Assembly: GCA_033032865.1 (NCBI GenBank)
Contig: JAWHQI010000306.1
Location: forward strand, 1-64,000
Direction of reading: 5' to 3'
From: Dactylorhiza incarnata
Lineage: Eukaryota > Streptophyta > Magnoliopsida > Asparagales > Orchidaceae
Length of the DNA: 64,000 nucleotides
Part shown: in pieces, positions 32,374 to 43,122 of the stretch
Layout of the letters: every line of letters begins with the position of its first letter
Position numbering within the stretch: the first letter of the stretch is position 1
Translations under genes and position numbers: made by a program
Notes under the pieces: model-generated
Told to the model about the DNA's origin: nothing
What the model saw: only the letters and a program-made list of their open reading frames with translations
Database searches by the model: none

Positions 32374-33048
32374 TGTTGACGCCAGGAAAATCCTGACCTC
32401 AAGATTCGGATCAATGCAGCCCGAGGTTACTGATCCTGCGGTCCAACCCCACGGCTCTGATAGCTAAAATAGGAGAGAGAAAATGACTAAGCACACCCCA
32501 GGTGCTCCAGCAGGGAGGTCCCACCACGTACCCGGAAGTTTGGGAGAAACTTCCCCTCTGCAACCAAAAGCTGGGCGAGGTACTAGACGGGCATGGATTT
32601 GGCGAGTATCCAACTTGGGGGGACCTCGACCACTTCCCAAAGTGCCATTTCTAGTACCCCTGGGGGTCTATTTATAGAGAAATCCTAGGGGGGTACAGGC
32701 GAGTATACTGCCTCTGCTCGCGAGTTACAAGGGCTACTCGCCCATACTCGCGAGATACTCGCCCATACTCGCGAGATACTCGCCCATACTCGCGAGATAC
32801 TCGCCCAAGCTCGCCTCTGCTCGCCCCTTGCTCGCCATACTCGCCCCTTGCTCGCCATACTCGCCCCTTGCTCGCCATACTCGCCTCTTGCTCGCCCAGC
32901 TCGCCTCTTGCTCGCCCAGCTCGCTTCTTGCTCCTGCTGGCTGAGTTGCCTTGTGTCTTGGATTGCCGGCTCCTGTGCTGACCCTTTGACCTTGACTTCA
33001 GCCTACGTGGCTTTGAATGGGCCTACCTCAGAGAATGAGGGTTGTACA
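32374..33048 (+). mobile_element. solo LTR inside the (TG)n array, about 675 bp
   Basis: Non-repetitive sequence from TGTTGACGCC to GGGTTGTACA interrupts the TG array, with a TATA-like CTATTTATAGAG near 32668 and no internal region. The flanks TGTGT on both sides fit a 5-bp duplication but cannot be told from the microsatellite. It contains a 21-bp tandem repeat, so it is a distinct LTR family. Orientation follows the TATA-like box. Confidence 0.6.
32735..32935. repeat. ACTCGCCCATACTCGCGAG minisatellite
   Basis: Three to four copies of a 21-base unit (TACTCGCCCATACTCGCGAGA) grade into about six 19-20-base units of the GCTCGCCCCTTGCTCGCCAT type. The CTCGCGAG core is palindromic. Confidence 0.85.
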
Positions 33049-33241
33049 TGTGTGTGTGTGCATATATGTGTGTTTGTGTGTGTGTGTTTGTATGTGTGTG
33101 TGTGCTTGTATGTGTGTGTGTGTGTATATATGTGTGTGTGTGGCTGTGTATATATATGTGTATGTGTGTGTGTGTGTGTATGTATGTGTGTGTGTGTGTT
33201 TATAAATATGGGGGGGGGGGGGGGGGGGGGCTGAATTTATA

Positions 33242-33288
<47 letters not shown>

Positions 33289-33432
33289 TTGTTTGTGTGT
33301 ATGAGTGTGTGTATATTTTTTGTGTGTGTGTGTATATTTGTTTGTGTGTGTATGTTTGTGTGTGTATATATTTGTTTGTGTGTGTGTGTGTTTGTGTGTG
33401 TGTATATTTGTTTGTGTGTGTGTATGTTTGTG

Positions 33433-33463
<31 letters not shown>

Positions 33464-33529
33464 TTGTATGTGTGTGTGTGCTTGTATGTGTGTGTGTGTA
33501 TATATGTGTGTGTGTGGCTGTGTATATAT

Positions 33530-33563
<34 letters not shown>

Positions 33564-33650
33564 TTGTGTGTGTGTGTATGTTTGTGTGTGTGTATATTTG
33601 TTTGTGTGTATTAGTGTGTGTATATTTTTTTATATGTTTATATGTTGACT
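33049..33650. repeat. (TG)n-rich compound satellite, right part
   Basis: Same family as 31563-32373 and repeats its order: TGTGGCTGTGTATATATATG, then TTTATAAATATG with a run of 21 G (33210-33230), then CTGAATTTATATG. The two G-run blocks and their flanks are a duplicated higher-order unit about 1.5 kb apart. Confidence 0.97.
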
Positions 33651-33669
33651 TTTTTTTTTCATTTTTAAG

Positions 33670-34589
33670 ATGGGTAAGCTGAGAGATGGCGGTGTGTCCG
33701 CTATATGGGATTCAAATGATGTTCTGGTTTTTTGCGACATATGCATTCATGAGATAGAGCTTGGTAACCGACCGACAACCCATTTTAGCAAGGAGGGGTG
33801 GGCTAATGTGACTTCCAAATTCCACCTACAAACTGGAAAAAAATATGATAAGGTTCAAATGAAGAATAAATGAGATCATTTGAAGAAAGAGTGGAAGATT
33901 TGGAGTGAGCTAAAGCGGGATTCCACTGGTCTGGGTTGGAATCCGACTACAAAGACTATAGATGCTTCGGACGAGTGGTGGACCGAGAGATTGAAGGTAT
34001 TCATTTATTAAAAAATGATGATTTAACTTTATATTCAATTATTTGTCCTTCCTAATTTGTGTTATAATATTGTAGGTTGTCTCAGCGGCCAAAAAGTTCA
34101 GATATGCGGGCATCCCCCCTGAGTTAGAGGAACGATTGAGGAGGATGTTCGATTCAGTTATTGCATGTGGACGTCATGCTACCATTCCTGAATTAAGGAG
34201 TAATCCACCAGTCTACCGACGAGAGAGCGTTGTCGGGTGGGGAGAATGACATTCAGGAGGATAATGTTGCACCACCTCCCCCCGAGGTCACATCGGCGAG
34301 GAAGAGGAAGAAAGGAAAGAGAAGTGCCACCAGCTCCGTCTTAGAAGATCTGGCAGAATCTTCAAAGACCATCAGTCGATGCATTCAGGAACATCCAAAG
34401 AGCAACCCTTATACTATTACTCAGGCATTAGAGCGGTTAAGTGGATACCCCGACGTTGTAGCGGACGAGAAATTCTATGACTTTGCCATCACATTTCTGT
34501 TGGACAAAGGTCATAGAGAGGCATTTATGTTCCTACCCGAGGGTATGAACATAAAGTGGATTTATAACCGCTACAATGGTGGGGGGTAG
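33670..34589 (+). pseudogene. Harbinger Myb/SANT-like DNA-binding gene, broken
   Basis: This is the first gene of PIF/Harbinger transposons, an accessory protein that binds DNA and works with the transposase. The Myb/SANT-like domain starts at 33670 (ATGGGTAAG) with W-x..FCDICIHEIELGNRP, W-A-N-V-T-S-KFHLQTGKKYDK, then a TGA replacing the expected tryptophan (33871), then DHLKKEWKIWSELKR and WNPTTKTID. An intron at 33997-34075 (GTATTC...TTGTAG) is in phase. After the second exon a one-base shift near 34200-34230 leads into the C-terminal frame (34230-34589) with a Lys/Arg stretch and the usual LDKGHREAFMFLP end. Two lesions make it inactive. Confidence 0.85.
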
Positions 34590-34840
34590 AATTATTCTGG
34601 TTAGGGTCATGGACTTTGGGACTGTTATTTTTATTGTGTTTGGATATTTATTGTATTTCTACTGTTGCTACTGTTAGACTGTTATTCATGTTTGACTGTT
34701 ACTGTTATTCTGCTACAATGTTGGATATTTCTAGTATTTGTATGTTTCTGCTAGACTGTTTACGACGTTTTATGTTATTGTTGTTGTGGTTGTGTTTAGA
34801 CATTATTCTTATTAATGTCCTGTCTTTTGTGTATCAGAAT

Positions 34841-36131
34841 ATGTCTACCAATGACTCTGATGATTCAGAAGATAGCTTTGAGGCTATTCAAAATTATGCG
34901 ATCGCACATCATCAAAATGTGGTAGCAGCAGTTAGTATCTTAGCTGAAACCAGTTCTCTTTTCAACCAACCAGTACCTTGTATGACTTCGAAGCAAACAA
35001 GTGATAAATGGGTAGGAGAAATGCTAGCAGGTTCGACAGTCCGGTTTCATAATTCATTTCGGATGTCCCAAGATATTTTTATGGATCTATTGCATATCTT
35101 GGAGGAGAAGTACGGATTTCACGGGACGAGACGGACTGCATCTAGAGAGATTTTGGCACTGACCTTGGACATACTGTCTCATAACGAGGTCATGAGGAAG
35201 ACATGTGAGCGGTTTTAGCACTCGACAGAGACTGCTAGCAGGTTTTTTGGAGAAGGCATTCGCGTGTTGATACTACTGGCGGCCGAAGTGATTCAACCAT
35301 TAGATAGATCTTTCAGTAGCACACCGCCAGAGATTCTGTATGACACACGTTACATGCCATTCTTTAAAGATTGTGTCGGTGCAATTGATGGAACACATGG
35401 TCATGCATGCGTACCTGTTCGTGATCAAGTACCGTACATTGGGAGACATGACATGCCAACACAAAATGTGATGGCTGCTTGTGATTTCAACATGTGTTTC
35501 ACGTTTGTTATGCCAGGTTGGGAAGGCTCTGCGCATGATAGCCGCATTTTTAATTATGCGCTTCGGGATCCCCGTTACAAATTTCCACATCCACCACCAG
35601 GTAATAAGATTTCTACTCCATTTTTTATACTTCTCACCTTTGAAGCATAACGAATTTTGATCCTGGTTTTCAGGAAAATATTACTTGGTGGACTCTGGGT
35701 ATCCGTTACAAAGGGGATACTTGAAACCATATCCAGAGACACGTTATCATCTCCCGGACTTTGCTCGTGGCGGGCGTGCACCGGAAGGACGCCGAGAGAT
35801 ATTCAATCACGCGCACTCATCCCTTAGAAGTGTCATTGAAAGATCGTTCGGGATTTGGAAGAAAAAGTGGGCCATATTGCGTGATATGTCGAGCTACAGC
35901 TTCGCCAAACAAACCGATATTGTGATGGCGACAATGACATTGCATAATTTTATTCGGAGGCACCCGTCGCGGAGGGATATTGATTTCAATGAGTTCGAGC
36001 AGGGAGGTGGTGATGAGGGGGTGAGCACACAAGGGCATCAAGTAGTTTGTCCTGATACAGCAGGAGGGGTAGATGAGATGATCACGTTGCGTGAAAATAT
36101 AGCGCAACAGTTGTACACTTCTAGATCTTAG
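34841..36131 (+). pseudogene. PIF/Harbinger DDE transposase, one stop
   Basis: DDE_Tnp_4 (HARBI1-type) transposase. The start at 34841 is chosen from the Met before an acidic serine-rich stretch. The frame has FRMSQDIFMDLLHILEEKYG, then a TAG at 35216-35218 where relatives have glutamine (ERF-Q-H), then FKDCVGAIDGTH (first catalytic Asp), AHDSRIF, an in-phase intron at 35601-35673 (GTAATA...TTTCAG), YYLVDSGYP (second Asp) and VIERSFGIWKKKWAIL (Glu). It ends at 36131. Apart from the single nonsense codon it looks complete, and is the best-preserved transposon protein in the window. It would cut and insert at TNA sites. Confidence 0.92.
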
Positions 36132-36217
36132 ATGGTGAGATGAATTATTGGTATTTATATCTATTATGGTCAGTATTATCAAGATTGTGTATTTTATGGA
36201 ACAACAATTTTTTTTTC

Positions 36218-36393
36218 AAAAACTCCATTTAACCCAAACAAAATTTATAAAACTCCATTTCAATAAGCACTGAAAACTCCATTTCACCCAAACAGTTTTT
36301 TAACAAAACTCCATTTCTCAGAAACAGTTCTTTTTCAAAACTCCATTTCTGATCAGCAGCTTTTCATCAGCAACAGCCCAACCAAACGGACCC
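36218..36393 (+). mobile_element. right end of the Harbinger transposon
   Basis: The reversed end reads GGGTCCGTTTGGTTGGGC, followed at 36394 by TAA. The subterminal region has about five AAAACTCCATTT words, probable transposase-binding sites. The left end, expected as TAA-GGGTCCG, is not present near 31531, where the microsatellite begins. Confidence 0.75.
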
Positions 36394-36417
36394 TAAATGA
36401 CCTCTCAACTTTAAACC
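36393..36417. repeat. 25-bp direct repeat, right copy
   Basis: CTAAATGACCTCTCAACTTT plus AAACC; one mismatch to 31531-31555. It includes the TAA expected as Harbinger target site. Confidence 0.8.
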
Positions 36418-36454
36418 TACGGTGCAAAATACCAATATAAAAATGTTTAGGGTT

Positions 36455-36553
36455 GGAATGTGACAAATTAAAATTTTCAAAATGCAATGTGACAAATTAA
36501 AATGTTCAAAATGCAATGTGACAAATTAAAATGTTCAAAATGCAATGTGACAA
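36455..36553. repeat. 30-bp tandem repeat, about three copies
   Basis: Units of GACAAATTAAAATGTTCAAA... with period 30, just upstream of PAT10. Confidence 0.85.
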
Positions 36554-36554
36554 G

Positions 36555-36731
36555 AAGGTGCTTTTTCGGGGGGGCACTTACGCCAACTACCCCTTATAGC
36601 TCATCCTCAATCTCCGGGCTGGGATTCTGTAATAACCCAAGTTGTCGACGACGGAGGCGGGAGCCTACAGATCCGCGAAGCTTTTCCTTTCTATCCACCG
36701 CCGTCTTCTTCATGATGCATCAACTTCGTTA
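36555..36731 (+). promoter_or_regulatory. 5' region of PAT10
   Basis: Directly upstream of the PAT10 start: pyrimidine-rich, with TCTTCTTC. The transcription start cannot be set. The Harbinger right end lies only about 340 bases from the start codon, so the upstream promoter has been replaced by transposon and repeat DNA. Confidence 0.4.
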
Positions 36732-39700
36732 ATGGCGACAGGCGAGACCGTTCGAGGTTTCTGCGACCGGCTCTTGGGCCGATGCTTGCGCCACTCCCCT
36801 TGTCTCTCCGATCGCGGTTCGTAGAGATTTCTTCGATACCCTATTTCATTCCCGTGTATTTATCTCACTCAGGTTTTGGATTCCAGCATGGAGATCGATG
36901 CTGGGTTTGAAGGTAGCGCTTGTGCTCCTGCACTTGGTTTTTGTCGGCGTTTTATTCCTCTTGGATACCGATTTGATACGGAAGACTCGGACGGAGCCCT
37001 GGTACTCTTCTTTCCATTTCGTTTTGTCTTAGGGCTCATTTGGCTGCTTGTAGACAACAAATATGTTTAGGGACAGACATTGATTTCAGTTTCACGCGTT
37101 TTATGCGTGAACCTGAAGTCGTCATCCTTAATGTGGGTTTTAAGTTGTTTAGTTACGTTTAACCAAATATTAAATTTCATGGTTTCTAATTTCAAGCAAC
37201 CGAACAATCCCTATTTCCTTGTGTTCTTTCTCATTTTCACGCCCCTTCCGCTTCTTTGTAGCTTTGTCTTCTTCTGCTCTTCCTAATATTGCGTGATGCA
37301 AATTCGTGGAAACTCTTGTTTTATTACATAATTCTCGCCTCTATTCACCCTCACATTGTGCATAATGATTACACTGGTTTTCTGAAGAATCCCCGGTCCT
37401 TGCAATTTTTCTACTTTCATCAGTAATTAAACTTGAATAAATGCTGAAACTGAAACTTTTATAGGGCTTTTGGTGCAGCTATGTAATATATGTTGTTGCA
37501 CTATATTGGAAGTATGATTGTAAAGATTTAGCTGAGGGTATGATTGTAAAGATTTAGCTGAGGGTATGATTGAGAGTATAAAGGGTTTTTCGATTAATTA
37601 TAGAAGTTGTTTCTCAAAGTATTTGAAGTAGTTTTTATGGTTCAGTTTTTGTTGAAATAAACAGGTTAGATTTCGGTTTCAACACATTCGTCTATATATA
37701 AGAAATATATTTTCATTGACTCTTAGGCTACAAACTTAGGCTGGAATTTTATGTTTTTTTTTATTTCCTGTGTATTGGTAGTAGCATGACTAAGTAATTG
37801 TTATAATATCCAAAAGTTGTACTAATTTAAGATATTTTGTATGGATTTGACTATTAATTTGTGTAAAGGATGCTATTTTACATGGGGTAGGATTTGATAT
37901 CAGATATCCTCTTGATTGATATTGACCTTATCCCAACTATTTTAGGTCCATTTATTTGCAGTTTATTCGCAGGAAGGTAAATGTTATGGGCCATGAAGTG
38001 GTCGGAGGTGGGGATGCGGTACGGAGATACTATGGAGCCATGACCGCGGCTGCCTAGGCGGGGCTTGCTCGTTGGAGGAGAGAGCTACCAAAGACCTCAC
38101 ATTCAAAGACGGGAACTAGAATTCTTCTTGCCTACTTCATATAATACCCCTTATGCCTTATATAGGCTTACAAGTTACAACACATTACAAGACAAAAGAT
38201 AATAATAACTCCTAATATCTAAGCCCGGTGCTCGAGGCCTACCTACATAATTATAATATGAACATACTAAAGATAATCATACTAGATAAGCAGGCGCGCA
38301 GTCTGTAACATCTCACCCTTCCTCCAAAACGAGCTTGTCCTCAAGCTTTATCCGATGCCCTCGTCGTCAGAGTCCTCGAAGTGTAGATAGAAGAGCCGGT
38401 TGCACCTGTGGCCGTGAGTGTACTGCTCGTCGCAATTAAAACATAGTCCATGGGCACGTCGTTGCAGCATCTCCGCCCGAGATAATCGGCGGACCGGAGG
38501 GGCTGGAGGACCCTCAGTACGACCTTGTTGAACGATGTTGGTGGCAGGAGGGTAGGCCGTCTGTGCTAGCTGGAGGCGACGATCGCAGAGCCGGGCCAGA
38601 CTCATATCAGTCACTAAGTCTGGCGGGGCCTCAAACTCGACATCCATTCGCAGGCGCTCGCGAAGTTCAGCGGTGAAAATGTTGACTTGCATATCCAGGG
38701 AAAGGGGAACATGCGCCAAGAGAAGCTGAAATTGTTCCAGGTACTCGTCTACTGACCCCGTTTGTCGTAGAGATGTGAGTTCTCCGAGGGGGTTGCTGCA
38801 GATAGGAGGTCCGAAACGCAAGTTGCATAGTCTTTTGAAGTCTTCCCATAACATATTTGGTCGGTCGGTGAGAAGTCGAGAGACCCACAAAACAGCGGAG
38901 TCGAGCAGATTGAAAGATGCTAGATAGATTCGGTCTGCTGCCGAAGTTTGTTGGTGGCCGAAGAATTGCTCACATTTGGTGATCCAGCACAAGGGATCAC
39001 TTTTCCCATCATAGGTTGAAAATTCTAATCTGGTGTAGCGTGGTTCAATCGCAGCGATTGGGTGCGCGAGGACTGGCGGCGGTGGCTCGTGGGCGGTCAG
39101 TGGTGGCGGAGCTTGGCGAAGAAGTGGCGGTGCTTGACTGCTGCTTGTACGATCGTGCGCGGGGGGCGGTAGAAAGATCATCAAGGCGCTTGGAGAGCTC
39201 AGTAATGGCCTCCTGTTGTCGTTCCGTGAGTGCAGTTTGTGCGGCCTGCTGTGCTATGACGGCCTGCAGCATGGTCATATCTGACTTAGTTGATCAGACG
39301 AGTCACCCATCGTGCGAGAGGAGCGAAAAGAGGAGCGGGTGACAGGGCGTTCGGATTGCGCCGGGGCGGATGATTGGGAGTGGCCACGGGCGCCGCGGTT
39401 GCGCCCAATGTTTTCAACTAATAATGCGCCGGAGAATAGCTGAACAGAAAAATAGAAATAGGTTGGTTGGGTGTGCGGCTTGAGGCAAATTAATGAAGTG
39501 TCTTTGGTAATTAGATGAGAAGGAATAATAATAATAGTAATGGAGGGGAAATGGCGTGAGAAGGGCTATGACATGCGTGTGGGGGAAAGTCAAGAGTGGA
39601 AGAGAGTGGCGGTGGGGTCCACGAAAAGTAAGACAAAAGTAAAAGGGGTGCTGGAAGGGGGTAAAGGTAGCGGGAAAACGCTGCTCAGGAAATACAACGT

Positions 39701-41959
39701 CGACTGGTCTGCGGCGCGTTTATTGGCGCACGGCTCGAGGGAAAAAATTTTAATAGGGCAGGGGTTCGAATCTGCTAGCAGGCGTGTGCGGCTCGAGGAG
39801 ATCCCGTGAGGAGGCGCTGTCAATGGTTGTCGGCCTGTTCAGTGGGCGGAAAGAAAGCGCGGACGCCGATGACGTGCTTGGCGATGGTTGGGCTGTAGAG
39901 CGAGCGCGAAGGATTGTTGCTGGCGTGCTTGGCGGAAGAGGACGAGTGCGATGCGGGGTAGGGGAGCTGGGTCGATGCTGGATAGAGGCGGTAGCGTCTG
40001 ATGCCGTGAAGAAGTTGGCCGCTAGTGCGGGGAAGACGATGACGAAGGTGGTTGCTGGTGTCGAGCTTGATGGAGGCGCTGAGGTTATGTTGACGTGCGC
40101 CGGCGGAGGAGGACCGAGAGCTCTGATACCAAGTTGTTATGGGCCTTGGTCGGAGATCGCCGGGGAAGTGGTCGGAGGTGGGGATGCGGTATGGAGATAC
40201 TATGGAGCCATGACCGCGGCTGCCTAGGCGGGGCTTGCTCGTTGGAGGAGAGAGCTACCAAGACCTCACATTCAAAGCCGGGAACTAGAATTCTTCTTGT
40301 CTACTTCATATAATACCCATGATGCCTTTATATAGGCTTACAACACATTACAAGACAAAAGATAATAATAACTCCTAATATCTAAGCCCGGTGCTCGAGG
40401 CCTACCTACATAATTATAACATGAACATACTAAAAATATCATACTAGATAAGCGGGCGCGCAGCCCGTAACAGTAAAATGACATAAAAGTATCAGACAAC
40501 TAATACTGTTTAGAGAACACAAAGGTCAGTTTATAAAAGTATTGCAACTTATTTTGGTGTGTAAATAGTTCATGCAAAATTTGTTGATAATATTATTATT
40601 ATAAGTTCTGCAGCTTCATTACAGACACAAAGTGATATAATAAAACATTGCGTTTAACTTAACTGAACCCATCTTTTCTTTGTTCTTCCCCCTGAAGAAA
40701 AAATAGGAAACGCCTTCAAGTTTTCTCCTTTGCATTACACTTCAAAAAGGCAATTCACATACTCTATATCCTATTTAAGCAGAATTCATTGTTTTAAAAT
40801 GTGGAGGGGTGTCTGTGGGGATGGGGAGTTGTTACCTATCACAAGCAGGGAATAAACCCTAGGAAATTGATATTAAAGTAATTCAATTTTAAGAAAAAAA
40901 GTACTGAAGTAAATATCAAAACTCAAAGTTCATAATAATATGATTCATATTCCACCTCCAAAGTCTACTAATGCAAACATATAAAGTCAGATGAAACTAG
41001 ACTTTAAAATAAAATAAAACAATTGTTTATGCACACTTCAAGTTTCAGTGTTCATATTTCTCATAGTTCCAAATCTTCTTCTATAATTGAGATATCCAGA
41101 GAAAATGTGGGTGTAGGTTGAGTTACAAATTCAATTTTAGGAACAAACTCCACTTCATCTGAGTAATTGTTTGAGATAGATGCTATGCGTTTGATGAAGA
41201 GACAAGTCAGTCTTAGGGCTTTTATGTTTTCATGGTGCTTTTCAGAAAGACTCTTTTGCTAAGATTTAGGCATGAACCCCAAACCATTCTCTGATACCAT
41301 GTAAGAATCCAACTTGGTGCATTGTATTTTGAGCAGATTAGTTTTTTTGTGTGCTACATGAATTGTATTTTGAGAGTTTAGGTCGAATTTTCCCCCCATT
41401 TTCTTTTCCCCCCATTTTCTGCATTAATCTTTGTGACCTTCCTTAACTTTCAGGTACACTGCAGCATATCTGGTAGTGGTTTTGGCTACACTAGTGCAAT
41501 ATTTTATTACCGCTTGTTCCTCTCCGGGGTAGATAAATGCTTTAATTGATTATTACTTTTTCTTAGTGTCTTATGCTAGTTTCCAAGAGAAGTTGCTGTT
41601 ACTGATATCTTTCCGACTTGGTTCCATTTGGTGATGTTAGGTATGTCATTGATGTAATGAGGTCTGGAAATCAGTCTGTAGATGCATCAAGAAATTCAAT
41701 GTAAGAGTAGCTTGAGTGTGTTAAGTAATGAACTTTTAGTGTTATTTCATATTCTGTGCATCATTCAAAATGGTGTTTATTTCAATTCTGCACTGAACTT
41801 ATGTATCATTCCGGTGATCAAGCAAAGACGACCTGCTTCAAGAAACGAGACCTTGAATTCTTCCCTGAATAACAGCCAGTTGAGTAGGAATAGCTCTCGA
41901 ATGACTTCGTCATGGTCGAAGCTGGTAATGGAATTGTACCCTCCTGGGTCTTCTGGCAG
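36732..41959 (+). CDS. PAT10: protein S-acyltransferase 10-like, exons 1-5 only
   Basis: Exons 36732-36816, 36887-37001, 41454-41528, 41641-41700 and 41828-41959 join in phase (467 nt, 155 codons plus two bases) with GT-AG introns. The protein begins MATGETVRGFCDRLL, then PCLSDR, a first membrane helix (LGLKVALVLLHLVFVG), IRKTRTEPWY, a second helix ending VQYFITACSSPGYVIDVM, a serine/asparagine-rich linker and SSWSKLVMELYPPG. This order matches plant PAT10 proteins, which palmitoylate proteins at the Golgi and vacuole membrane. The next exon should carry the zinc-binding DHHC domain (CX2C...DHHC); it is not found by reading to 64000. Intron 2 (4.45 kb) holds an LTR element. The gene is either truncated or has an extremely long intron 5. 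No stop or shift is seen in the five exons. Confidence 0.85.
37982..38310 (-). mobile_element. 3' LTR (left) of the intron element
   Basis: 329 bp, TGTTATGGGCC...CTGTAACA. It differs from the other LTR mainly by loss of about 20 bases near its start and a few substitutions, so the element is fairly young. Confidence 0.9.
38348..39278 (-). pseudogene. gypsy gag, one frameshift
   Basis: The main frame 38348-39184 (278 residues) is a Retrotrans_gag protein: RLEFSTYDGKSDPLCWITKC, LRFGPPICSNPLGEL, SVDEYLEQFQLLLAHV and the zinc knuckle CFNCDEQYTHGHRC. The coiled-coil N-terminus (ERQQEAITELSKRLDDL) lies in another frame (39045-39278), so one shift near 39170 separates them. The protein would package element RNA. 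No protease or RT follows: the frame ends 37 bases from the LTR. The gag is closely related in layout to those at 58457-59450 and 59932-62334. Confidence 0.85.
39279..40134 (-). other. leader and primer site of the intron element
   Basis: GC-rich region between the gag start and the 5' LTR, with the primer site complement at 40120-40131. Long plus-strand frames here (39540-40227) have no domain and are chance. Confidence 0.7.
40135..40472 (-). mobile_element. 5' LTR (right) of the intron element
   Basis: 338 bp, TGTTATGGGCC...CCGTAACA, next to the tRNA-Met primer site and followed by GTAAA. Confidence 0.9.
40478..41453. other. rest of PAT10 intron 2
   Basis: AT-rich, without coding or clear repeat; ends in TTAACTTTCAG, a good acceptor. 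Confidence 0.6.
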
Positions 41960-43015
41960 GTTAGTGTTTTTTAATCATTTTCTGTCTTCTATACAAAGTG
42001 GAAGTAATAATTGAGACCGATATTTTAGTGTTTCTTATTTATGTACATGCAATTCTGAGATACTCCTGCTCACACTTCTTAGAAATACATACATTATAAT
42101 TTATATGTATGTTTCCATTTGTTTTGATATATTTTCTGATGGTATAGTATCATTAAAAAGCTGCATGTAAACTTTATGTGATTTCATTTAAATCCTATAT
42201 TAAAAGTACTTTAGGTGCAAAATGGATCTAGTTTCTTAATATGACGCGTTGGTACCCTTATTTGATATTTATTGTATTGTAGAGAAGGCTTCACTACATA
42301 GTAAGGCCAGGTTTGAATATGTTTTTATTTTTTTGATTATGTTTTCTTTTCATTTTCACCTAAAATAAAATCATATTTGGATGATCTACTTATTTTTGTC
42401 TGCCCAATTGCAAGCAAAAAATATGTTTGGCAATTAAAAGGTAGAAAGCACCATTATTATTATTATTATTTATTATATATAATTATAATTATTTGTCTTT
42501 AATTTAAACTAATAATCATTTTATACTTAATATAGTTAAACAGGCATAGGGTACAGAGCCAAATGAGGAAGTAAATTGAACTTGCAGGAAAATACAAAAT
42601 AAAGGCACCAAAAGAGTGATCCCTACCTCCAGATCTTACTCCTATTGGTATATTTTCCCCGCTTCTTAAGTGGAGAAAAATCTTAAAAGAAATAATATTC
42701 TCATAGCTCAATTTATGACTTTATTTATAGAAAGACTTCAACATGATTAGTCTACAAAATAAACAATCCTTATCTAACTAAATTTTAAATAAAAATAAAA
42801 ATAGAGCATAAACTAGGACGAATAATCCTTATTTTTTTCTTGAAATTAAATTAATTTATAAAATAAAGTAAATACATGTAAAAGAAATATGAAGTGCTTA
42901 AACCAATACTTCCCTGAGGGCCGCATACCCATATCGGTATGTTTCCGGTACCGGACGTACCCGATACTCCGCGGATACGCTTGCTGCTATAGTTTGTGAA
43001 TATGCTTGGACGTGC
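41960..43015. other. sequence after PAT10 exon 5, no gene
   Basis: Begins as intron (GTTAGTG). AT-rich. No DHHC-type exon was found. Short frames at 42499-42711 and 42851-43090 have no domain. Confidence 0.6.
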
Positions 43016-43019
43016 TAGA

Positions 43020-43122
43020 TCATTCTTCATATTATCATCGAGGTCTGCATATTGTCTTCGAGGTCTGCATATTGTCATTGAGGTCTGCATATTGTCATTG
43101 AGGTCTGCATATTGTCATTTGT
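43020..43122. repeat. 21-bp tandem repeat GAGGTCTGCATATTGTC
   Basis: Four to five copies of GAGGTCTGCATATTGTCATT with small changes. Confidence 0.85.

Larger units (their letters stand above)
37982..40472 (-). mobile_element. gypsy element with gag only, in PAT10 intron 2, TSD GTAAA
   Basis: LTRs 37982-38310 and 40135-40472, both TGTTATGGGCC...GTAACA, are flanked by perfect GTAAA (37977-37981, 40473-40477). A primer site GCTCTGATACCA (complement of the tRNA-Met site, 40120-40131) and a polypurine complement at 38311-38325 set the minus orientation. The only coding part is gag (38348-39278); pol is missing, so the element is non-autonomous. It lies antisense to PAT10 in an intron. Confidence 0.93.

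Noticed and set aside
31704..32467. Long frames of Cys/Val or Thr/His in both strands
   Set aside because: They arise from TG and CA dinucleotide repeats in all frames; no start context or domain.
33017..33682. Cys/Val-rich frames up to 190 codons
   Set aside because: Same TG repeat artefact.
39540..40313. Plus-strand frames of up to 147 codons
   Set aside because: Antisense to the leader of a gypsy element; GC-rich chance frames, ending in the LTR.
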